Shown: positions 28,632 to 34,391 of the stretch, piece by piece
How the letters are laid out: each line of letters starts with the position of its first letter
Numbering within the stretch: the first letter of the stretch is position 1
Origin: Thermodesulfobacteriota bacterium
GTDB lineage: Bacteria; Desulfobacterota; Thermodesulfobacteria; Thermodesulfobacteriales; Thermodesulfobacteriaceae
NCBI GenBank assembly: GCA_030578315.1
Contig: JAUQQL010000018.1
Span: 1-34,391, forward strand
Length of the DNA: 34,391 nt
Reading direction: 5' to 3'
Translations under genes and position numbers: made by a program
Notes under the pieces: generated by a model
The model's input: the letters and a program-made list of their open reading frames with translations, nothing else
Told to the model about the DNA's origin: nothing
Database searches by the model: none

Positions 28632-29717
28632 ATGTTAAAGTATGCTTCTTTAGCTTTTTTTCTGTCTTTTTTTATTTGTTTGTTAATTATAAAACTTTCT
28701 AAAAAAATTAATTTTTTTATTACTGACCATTTACATCTTGGTCCTCAAACTTTTCACATTACTCCTACTCCAAGAATTGGTGGTTTAGCGGTCTTCCTAG
28801 GCATTTTTTCTTCACTGATAGTAGCTTTTTTAGTAGGAGAAACTTTTTCCTCAAATTTTTTAAACCTTGCTATTTTTTTAATTCCTGCATTTGTAGCAGG
28901 TTTGCTTGAAGACTTAACTGGTAAACTTAAGCCCAAACTTCGTATGCTACTTTTAAGTTTTTCAGGTATTTTATTTTTTTTTATACTGGAAGTAAAAATT
29001 GTAAGATTAGACTTGCCTTTAATTGATTATTTTTTTCAAATAAAAATTTTTTCTTTATTTTTTACCTTGTTTGCTTTAGTAGGTATTTCTAATGCCATAA
29101 ACATTATAGATGGATTTAATGGACTTGCAAGCATGAGTTCCATGATGATCTTAATGGCAGTTGCTTATATAGCTTATAAATTGGGAGATTATGAAATTAC
29201 TAGTGTGTGTGTTATTTCGGCCTTTGCTCTGCTAGGATTTTTTTTACTGAACTATCCTTTCGGACTTATATTTTTAGGAGACGGAGGAGCTTATGTCTCC
29301 GGATTTTTAATAGGAGTAACAAGTATTCTTTTAGTAAAAAAACATCCTCAAGTTTCTGCCTGGTTTGCTTTAACGGTAAACATTTACCCAGTTTATGAAA
29401 CTCTTTTTTCCATTTACAGAAGAAAATTTATTAGAAAAAAACCGGTCATGAGCCCAGACGCTCTTCATTTACACAGTCTTATTTATCAAATTTTTGTGAA
29501 AAAATTTTTTAACATACATTCTCCTCAAATAAGAAATCCTTTAACCTCAGTGCTTATGTGGGTTTTCAATGCTCTAGGAATAGTTCCAGCCTTGCTTTTT
29601 TGGCAAAACTTTAAGGTTTTAATTTTTTGCTGTTTGCTTTTTATTATTTCTTATACTTACATTTACTGGAAAATTTTAAAAACTAAAATAATATTTAAAA
29701 AAATAAGTAAATTGTAA
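28632..29717 (+). CDS. WecA/TagO-like polyprenyl-phosphate sugar-1-phosphate transferase
   Basis: A 361-residue membrane protein (about 10-11 helices) of the MraY/WecA family. It transfers a sugar-1-phosphate from a UDP-sugar to undecaprenyl phosphate at the inner face of the membrane, starting O-antigen or exopolysaccharide units. Motifs: TPTPRIGGLAVF (44-55), the Asp-rich LLEDLTGKLKPK (usually DD), NAINIIDGFNGLA near 153-165, FLGDGGAYVSGF near 214-225, and a HLHSLIY segment. The sugar is not assignable. It is in one operon with manC. Confidence 0.85.
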   Translation: MLKYASLAFFLSFFICLLIIKLSKKINFFITDHLHLGPQTFHITPTPRIGGLAVFLGIFSSLIVAFLVGETFSSNFLNLAIFLIPAFVAGLLEDLTGKLKPKLRMLLLSFSGILFFFILEVKIVRLDLPLIDYFFQIKIFSLFFTLFALVGISNAINIIDGFNGLASMSSMMILMAVAYIAYKLGDYEITSVCVISAFALLGFFLLNYPFGLIFLGDGGAYVSGFLIGVTSILLVKKHPQVSAWFALTVNIYPVYETLFSIYRRKFIRKKPVMSPDALHLHSLIYQIFVKKFFNIHSPQIRNPLTSVLMWVFNALGIVPALLFWQNFKVLIFCCLLFIISYTYIYWKILKTKIIFKKISKL

Positions 29718-29776
29718 CTAACCTTTAAGACTACCTTTAACGCTTTTTAAAAAAGTCTAAAAAGAAAACTTGAAAA

Positions 29777-30136
29777 ATGGTTTTTAAAAGTTATGAAGAA
29801 TATTTTGAAAGTTTAAAAAAATTGGCTAATAAGTATAAAGGTAAAATAGGTTGTATAGTGGAATTTAATGGTTTTGTAAGAGATTATGATTTTAAAGAAA
29901 GAGAAAAAGTTCCTGCTATTGGATTAAAGGTATCTGAAATTGTTTTTGAAAAATTAAGAGAAATAAGAGAAAAAGCTGTTAAAAATTTCGATCTTATAGA
30001 GGTTATTATCTATCACAATGTAGGATTTTTAAAAGTAGGAGAAAGAATAGCTTCAATAGCTGTTTTTGCAAGACACAGATGGGAAGCTTTTGAGGCTTTA
30101 AAATTTATTATTGAAGAAATCAAAAAGTATCACTAA
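29777..30136 (+). CDS. short MoaE-like protein (molybdopterin synthase large-subunit family)
   Basis: A 119-residue protein resembling MoaE: GCIVEFNGFVRD (25-36), VIIYHNVGFLKVGE (76-89) and ARHRWEAFEALKFIIEEIK (98-116). Compared with E. coli MoaE (150 residues), Arg39, His103 and Arg104 correspond to Arg35, His100 and Arg101, and Lys119 to Lys116. The protein ends just before the PxWKKE segment carrying the second essential Lys126. The LxYExY motif in the middle is also replaced. It may be an atypical or non-catalytic relative. No other molybdenum cofactor gene is near. It ends four bases from the converging queH. Confidence 0.7.
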   Translation: MVFKSYEEYFESLKKLANKYKGKIGCIVEFNGFVRDYDFKEREKVPAIGLKVSEIVFEKLREIREKAVKNFDLIEVIIYHNVGFLKVGERIASIAVFARHRWEAFEALKFIIEEIKKYH

Positions 30137-30140
30137 GTTT

Positions 30141-30701
30141 TTAACTTTTTAAAAGTTCTTTTTTTCGTTTTTTATAATATCTCTCTTCTTCACTAAAGAT
30201 ACAACCACAATATCCTTGAAGGTAGATTCCTAATTTTTTAGCTTCTTCTAAACCTTCTCTAAATCCACATCTAAAATCTTCATAAAAAAACGAAACTTTG
30301 TACTGAAAACTTAAATCTTCTGCAATTTCTTTTATAAGCTCGTGTTTTTGATAAATACTATAAAGAAGTGTAGTGGTAAAAGCTTCAGCTTTAATTTCTA
30401 AAGCCTTTTTAATTGTTGCTTTTAAACGTAGTGTATAACATATCTCGCATCTTTTTTCAGGTTCATCTTTAACCATAAAAACATTTTCCAAAAATGTTCT
30501 AAGTCCATATTCTCTATCCCAAAGGATTTCAAAGTTTTTTAATTTCTGCAAAGTTTCTAAAGCCTTTAAACGTTCTTTAAATTCTTTATAAGGATGAATG
30601 TTAGGATTGTAAAAATAGCCTTTAAAAGGATATCCTTTTTCTTTCAAAAATTTTATAGGATATAAAGTGCAAGGTGCACAGCAAATATGTATTAAAATCA
30701 T
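30141..30701 (-). CDS. queH: epoxyqueuosine reductase QueH
   Basis: A 186-residue enzyme of the last step of tRNA queuosine synthesis, the cobalamin-independent alternative to QueG. Family signatures are HICCAPC (5-11), YFYNPNIHP (29-37), RCEICYTLRL (84-93), YSIYQKHE (114-121), FRCGFREG (143-150) and YCGCIFSE (164-171), giving Cys pairs 7/8, 85/88 and 165/167 for iron sites. Length is normal. No other queuosine gene is in the window. Confidence 0.93.
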   Translation of the reverse strand: MILIHICCAPCTLYPIKFLKEKGYPFKGYFYNPNIHPYKEFKERLKALETLQKLKNFEILWDREYGLRTFLENVFMVKDEPEKRCEICYTLRLKATIKKALEIKAEAFTTTLLYSIYQKHELIKEIAEDLSFQYKVSFFYEDFRCGFREGLEEAKKLGIYLQGYCGCIFSEEERYYKKRKKELLKS

Positions 30702-30762
30702 AATAAGTAACTTTTTTAAAAACTTTATTTAATTTTATCAAAATGTTATACTTTTAAAAAGA

Positions 30763-31332
30763 ATGAAAAAAAATATTTTTCGAGATTTTCTAAAAATACC
30801 CAACCTTTTAAGTTTTTATAGATTAGTTATTTCATTTATTATTCCGGGACTTTGGATTAAAAATCCTAAAAGTTCAGCTGTTTTTTATTTAATTATTTCA
30901 GGAATTTTAAGTGATACTTTAGATGGAAATTTAGCTAGGATTCTCAAACAAAAAACCTTTTTAGGAAAATTTCTTGATCCTATAGCAGATAAATGTTTTA
31001 TAAACATGCTTTTTTTTCTTCTTTATTGGCAAAAAAAATTTTCTGGATATTTTTTTTTGCTTATTTTACTAAGAGATCTCTTTATTTTAATTGGCTCATT
31101 TATACTTATTCAAAAATTAAAATCTATCCATTCTCCTACTATTTTAGGTAAAGCTTCTACTGTTTCTCAGCTTATAACCCTAGTTACACTTTACATTCAT
31201 TCTTACTCAATTTCTCTAAGCCCTTTTCTAGTTACTACAATAGTAAATTTAACCCTCCTTCTGACTTTGGTCTCTGGACTGCATTATAGTTGGCTTTTTG
31301 TTAAAGCCTGGACTAAATCACCTATCAAATAA
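30763..31332 (+). CDS. CDP-alcohol phosphatidyltransferase family protein
   Basis: A 189-residue membrane protein with the family signature fully intact: Asp51-x2-Asp54-Gly-x2-Ala-Arg59-x8-Gly68-x3-Asp72-x3-Asp76 (SDTLDGNLAR then GKFLDPIADK). About five to six hydrophobic helices. It transfers the CDP-diacylglycerol moiety (or CDP-linked alcohol) to an alcohol such as glycerol-3-phosphate or inositol phosphate; PgsA is the nearest guess, but this is not decidable. Its 3' end overlaps mtaB tail to tail by 49 bases. Confidence 0.85.
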   Translation: MKKNIFRDFLKIPNLLSFYRLVISFIIPGLWIKNPKSSAVFYLIISGILSDTLDGNLARILKQKTFLGKFLDPIADKCFINMLFFLLYWQKKFSGYFFLLILLRDLFILIGSFILIQKLKSIHSPTILGKASTVSQLITLVTLYIHSYSISLSPFLVTTIVNLTLLLTLVSGLHYSWLFVKAWTKSPIK

Positions 31333-32645
31333 TAATCTTTAACTTCTAAAATTTGGGCTTTAACTACCTTTTTTAATAAATCTGGTTTAACATTATTTGT
31401 TTTTATTTTTATTTCAATATAATTTTCAGTAAGTCCTTTTAGAAAGTTATGACCTTCTAAAGTTTCTACAACTGCCCTTCTAATTTCTCCTTTTTCTTTC
31501 ATAAGAAAAACTTTTCTTTTTTTCAAAATAAGTTCCTGAAGAAGTCTCTTTCTTTCATTAATTACAAAGGTGGGTACCTTTTGGGCAAATTTTTTCTCAG
31601 CAAGTGTTCCAGGACGAGGAGAGAATGAAAAAAGGTGAAGCCAATTTATAGGGGAGTTTTCAACAATTTCTAAGGTTTGTTTAAAGTCTTCATCAGTTTC
31701 TCCGGGAAAACCCACTATTATGTCTGTTCCAAAAGTAGCTTCTGGAAATAATTGATACAATTTTTCAAGAATTTTTAAATAAAAATACGAGGTATAAGGT
31801 CGCTTCATTAGTTGTAAAATTCTGTCTGAGCCACTTTGAAGAGGCAGGTGAAAATGTGGAGCTAAAAACTGACTATATTTAGCGAAATTTAAAAAGGTTT
31901 CATCAATTTCGTTAACTTCTATGGATGAGAGTCTTAAAATAAAATTTTTTTTAAAAGAAGTTAAGAACTTTTCCACTTCCCAAAGAAGGTTTGCTAATTT
32001 TTGAGGAGGTATTAAATCTTTCCCCCATTTGCCTAAGTGAATTCCAGTTAGTACAATTTCTTCGTAACCTTTTTCAATAAGTTTTTCAATTTGTTTGAGT
32101 ACAAGTTTAACAGGCATGCTTCTTGGTTTCCCTCTAGCATAAGGAACAATACAATAACTACAAAATTGATCACAACCGTCTTGAACTTTTATAAAGGCTC
32201 TGGAGTGTTGAAAAAACTCTTCTATATAAAACTCTTCAAATTTTTGGAACTCTTTAAAAGGAGAAACTATCACTAAGGGCGTTTTAATCGAAGAAAATTT
32301 TTTGAGAAAAAATGGTATTTTAAATTTCTCTTTTTGTCCTAGAATAATTAAATTTTCAATTTTTTCCTTTGTAGCCCAATTTAAAATTTCCTGAGGATAA
32401 ACTTGAGCGTAACATCCTGTAAGAACAATAAGAGAAGGATTAAATTTTTGCCATTTTTTGATAATTTTTTTACTTTCTTGAACCGCTTTATGAGTTACAG
32501 CACAACTATTTAAAATAAACACCTGAGCCGATTCCTCTTCAGTTATGGTAAATCCTTCTTTAAAAAGACTTTCAATAATAAAAGAAGTTTCTACCTGATT
32601 GACTTTACATCCTAAAGTTTTTACAAAAAATTTAGTAAATTGCAT
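31284..32645 (-). CDS. mtaB: tRNA t6A37 methylthiotransferase MtaB
   Basis: A 453-residue methylthiotransferase that converts t6A to ms2t6A at position 37 of tRNA. The UPF0004 domain has three cluster cysteines (Cys13 in TLGCKVNQ, Cys48 in NSCAVT, Cys78 in TGCYAQ). The radical SAM domain has Cys158, 162 and 165 (CDQFCSYC), then YARGKPRSMP. A weak TRAM domain ends the protein. TLGCKVNQ rather than the MiaB or RimO pattern points to MtaB. Its ATG is on the far side of a 76-base divergent region shared with radC. Confidence 0.92.
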   Translation of the reverse strand: MQFTKFFVKTLGCKVNQVETSFIIESLFKEGFTITEEESAQVFILNSCAVTHKAVQESKKIIKKWQKFNPSLIVLTGCYAQVYPQEILNWATKEKIENLIILGQKEKFKIPFFLKKFSSIKTPLVIVSPFKEFQKFEEFYIEEFFQHSRAFIKVQDGCDQFCSYCIVPYARGKPRSMPVKLVLKQIEKLIEKGYEEIVLTGIHLGKWGKDLIPPQKLANLLWEVEKFLTSFKKNFILRLSSIEVNEIDETFLNFAKYSQFLAPHFHLPLQSGSDRILQLMKRPYTSYFYLKILEKLYQLFPEATFGTDIIVGFPGETDEDFKQTLEIVENSPINWLHLFSFSPRPGTLAEKKFAQKVPTFVINERKRLLQELILKKRKVFLMKEKGEIRRAVVETLEGHNFLKGLTENYIEIKIKTNNVKPDLLKKVVKAQILEVKDYYLIGDLVQALTKSQL

Positions 32646-32710
32646 AATGTTTTGTAATATAAAAATTAAGGCTATACCTTAAACTTGCAAGGTTTTGGAG
32701 AATATTTTAA

Positions 32711-32716
32711 TATAAT
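32711..32716 (+). promoter_or_regulatory. -10 box immediately before radC
   Basis: A perfect TATAAT lies only five bases before the radC ATG at 32722. A start 6-7 bases downstream of it would make the mRNA nearly leaderless. A possible -35, TTGCAA (32685-32690), is 20 bases upstream, a long spacing, and no ribosome site is visible. Confidence 0.35.
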
Positions 32717-32721
32717 CTTTT

Positions 32722-33456
32722 ATGGAAAGTAAAAGATGGATTTTTTTTTATGAAAAAGCTAAGGGACACAGAGAAAGAGTAAAAAGAAGATTTTTAAAAG
32801 AGGGACCTCAGAGTTTTACAGACGAAGACCTTTTAGAACTTCTTCTTTTTTTCAATTTACCTTTTAGAGATACTCGTAAATTAGCTCGAGAACTTTTACA
32901 AAACTTTAAAACTCTGGATAGGATTTTAGATGCAAGTTTTGAAGAGTTAGTAAAAATAAAAGGTTTGGGAGAAAAAGCAGTTTTACCTTTAAAAGTTGTT
33001 CACGAAGTAGCTAGAAGATATCTTAAATCTAAAGCTTTAAAAAGTGAATACCTTCGTTCGCCTCAAGAAGTTTATCGTTATCTACAGTATGAAATGAAAA
33101 ATCTTTCCAAAGAGGTTTTCAAAATTATTTTTTTAGATGCTATTTCTAGAATATTGGGAGTAGAAACCTTATTTGAAGGAACTCTTACTGAAAGTGTAGT
33201 ATATCCACGGGAGGTTTTTGCTAAAGTTCTTGAAAAAAAAGCTGCTAGTATAATTCTTGTTCATAATCATCCTTCTGGAAACTTAAAACCCTCCAAAGCA
33301 GACTTAGACCTTACTAAAAAATTAATTCTAACAGGTAATCTTTTACAGTTTAAGGTTCTTGACCATCTTATAGTAAGTCAAGAAGGATATTTCAGTATGG
33401 CTGAAGAAGGCATTATTGAAGCTATTGAAAGAGAGCTTAAAAAAGAGGGATTATGA
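32722..33456 (+). CDS. radC: RadC family JAB-domain protein
   Basis: A 244-residue RadC/UPF0758 protein: a helix-hairpin-helix pair (LVKIKGLGEKA, 76-86) followed by a JAMM-type metalloprotease-like domain with HNHPSG (181-186) and Asp194 as zinc ligands. Its function is uncertain; an early link to DNA repair was not upheld. Its stop overlaps the ispH ATG (ATGA, 33453-33456). Confidence 0.92.
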   Translation: MESKRWIFFYEKAKGHRERVKRRFLKEGPQSFTDEDLLELLLFFNLPFRDTRKLARELLQNFKTLDRILDASFEELVKIKGLGEKAVLPLKVVHEVARRYLKSKALKSEYLRSPQEVYRYLQYEMKNLSKEVFKIIFLDAISRILGVETLFEGTLTESVVYPREVFAKVLEKKAASIILVHNHPSGNLKPSKADLDLTKKLILTGNLLQFKVLDHLIVSQEGYFSMAEEGIIEAIERELKKEGL

Positions 33457-34391
33457 AAATAAAGATTGCTAAAAAAGCTGGATTTTGTATGGGAGTAAGA
33501 AGAGCTGTAAATTTGGTTTTAAAAGCCTTAAGCGAAAGTAAAAAACCTATTTATACTTTTGGCCCGCTTATTCACAATCCTCAAACTTTAGAACTTTTGG
33601 AAAAGTTAGGGGTAAAAATTTTAAACAAACCAGATGAAGAAATTCCTCCCGGAGTTTGTATTATAAGAGCTCATGGAGTTCCTCCACAGGAAAGAGAAGT
33701 TCTCAGAAAAAGGCATGAGCTTGTTGACGGAACTTGTCCTAGAGTTTTAAAGGTACAAGCTTTAGCTAAAGATGCTATATTTAAAGGAAAAGAAGTAGTA
33801 ATTATTGGAGATAAAGAACATGCAGAAGTAAAAGGAATTTTAGGTTTTTGTGAAGGTAAAGGATATGTAGTAGGCTCTCTGGAAGACCTTGAAAAATTAC
33901 CTCCTCTTAAAAATTTTGTGATTCTTTCTCAAACTACTCAAGATAAAAAACTATTTAATAATCTTGCCTCTGCAATTTTAAAAAAATATCCTCAGGGGGA
34001 AGTAATAAATACTATCTGTAACGCTACAGAGGTTCGACAAAAAGAAGTAAGAAAACTTTGCCAGGAGTGTGAGACCATTATAGTAATTGGAGGAAAGTTT
34101 AGTGCTAATACTCAGAGATTGGCTAAAATTGCTAAAGAAGAAGGAGCTAGAGTTTACCTTATAGAAGAACCGGAAGAATTACCTTTTTCAGAAATAAAAA
34201 GTACATCTAAAATAGGAATTACTGCTGGAGCTTCAACTCCTAATTGGTTAATTAATGAAGTGGTTGCTAAAATTAAGTCTAAACATTTGTCTTTTAAAAT
34301 TCTACAAATTTTTTCTTTTTTTTCTTTTTTTCAAGTTATAAGTTTTTTTCTTTTAATTTTTAGTTGTACCAATTTTTTGGTTCCTTCTATA
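33453..34391 (+). CDS. ispH: 4-hydroxy-3-methylbut-2-enyl diphosphate reductase, open at the window edge
   Basis: The last enzyme of the MEP isoprenoid pathway, making IPP and DMAPP. The 313 codons seen have no stop. Cluster ligands Cys12 (GFCMGVRRAV), Cys95 (DGTCP) and Cys189 (TICNATEVRQ) are all present, as are His41 (LIHNPQ), His74 (RAHGVP), His123 and Glu125 (KEHAEVKG). The usual domain ends near residue 272 (GASTPNWLINEVVAKI). Reading then continues into a Phe/Leu/Ile-rich segment from about 281 to the edge that looks membrane-embedded, so this may be a fusion of IspH with a membrane domain. Translationally coupled to radC. Confidence 0.95.
   Translation, partial: MKIKIAKKAGFCMGVRRAVNLVLKALSESKKPIYTFGPLIHNPQTLELLEKLGVKILNKPDEEIPPGVCIIRAHGVPPQEREVLRKRHELVDGTCPRVLKVQALAKDAIFKGKEVVIIGDKEHAEVKGILGFCEGKGYVVGSLEDLEKLPPLKNFVILSQTTQDKKLFNNLASAILKKYPQGEVINTICNATEVRQKEVRKLCQECETIIVIGGKFSANTQRLAKIAKEEGARVYLIEEPEELPFSEIKSTSKIGITAGASTPNWLINEVVAKIKSKHLSFKILQIFSFFSFFQVISFFLLIFSCTNFLVPSI

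Noticed and set aside
28754-28936. Opposite-strand ORF inside the WecA-like gene, and similar antisense ORFs in other genes
   Set aside because: No family resemblance, no ribosome site; typical mirror ORFs of AT-rich genes.
30143-30160. Inverted repeat AACTTTT/AAAAGTT followed by T's near the moaE-like/queH junction
   Set aside because: One-base loop, only five effective pairs, no G-C core worth the name; not a convincing terminator.

Overview
This is a compact, very AT-rich bacterial chromosome segment (about 30% G+C by eye). It is packed with housekeeping genes, with short or overlapping junctions and lysine/isoleucine/phenylalanine-rich proteins. A long HdrA-MvhD fusion, a CbpB-type radical SAM maturase, QueH, MtaB and a TPR/AMIN amidase together suggest an anaerobic, probably thermophilic member of Thermodesulfobacteriota (Thermodesulfobacterium/Caldimicrobium-like). 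The lineage is inferred from gene content and composition only. I see no insertion sequence, phage gene, CRISPR array, tRNA or rRNA. No gene-free stretch reaches 300 bases; the largest are 1-183 and 23359-23500.

Layout. Positions 184-2523 (+) carry a stand-alone HdrA-MvhD electron-transfer protein. It collides tail to tail with a ten-gene minus-strand operon running from 17675 down to 2495: proA, nadD, mutS, an amidase, a NamZ-like muramidase, a DHH phosphoesterase, obg, proB, dnaE, rsmI. The genes are joined by overlaps or gaps of 1-21 nt. From 17784 (+) come an HDOD protein with a decayed GGDEF domain, then tlyA. A parS-like 16-mer fills the gap between tlyA and the converging dciA-like gene. 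Minus-strand cbpB, a phosphomannomutase/phosphoglucomutase gene and dciA form the next group. A divergent promoter region (23359-23500) then leads to a plus-strand series: antiporter, universal stress protein, EamA transporter, rlmI-like methyltransferase, manC, a WecA-like transferase and a short MoaE-like protein. The right end has queH (-), a CDP-alcohol phosphatidyltransferase (+) overlapping mtaB (-), and radC-ispH (+). ispH runs off the edge with an unusual hydrophobic extension.

Function. The long operon mixes proline synthesis, NAD synthesis, replication and repair, ribosome assembly and modification, and wall recycling. PMM/PGM and ManC supply GDP-mannose, and the WecA-like enzyme would start lipid-linked glycan assembly. 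RsmI, TlyA, RlmI, QueH and MtaB give a high density of RNA-modification genes. The items most worth following are the parS-like site, the CbpB maturase without a visible peptide, the IspH extension, the truncated MoaE and the solitary HdrA-MvhD fusion.
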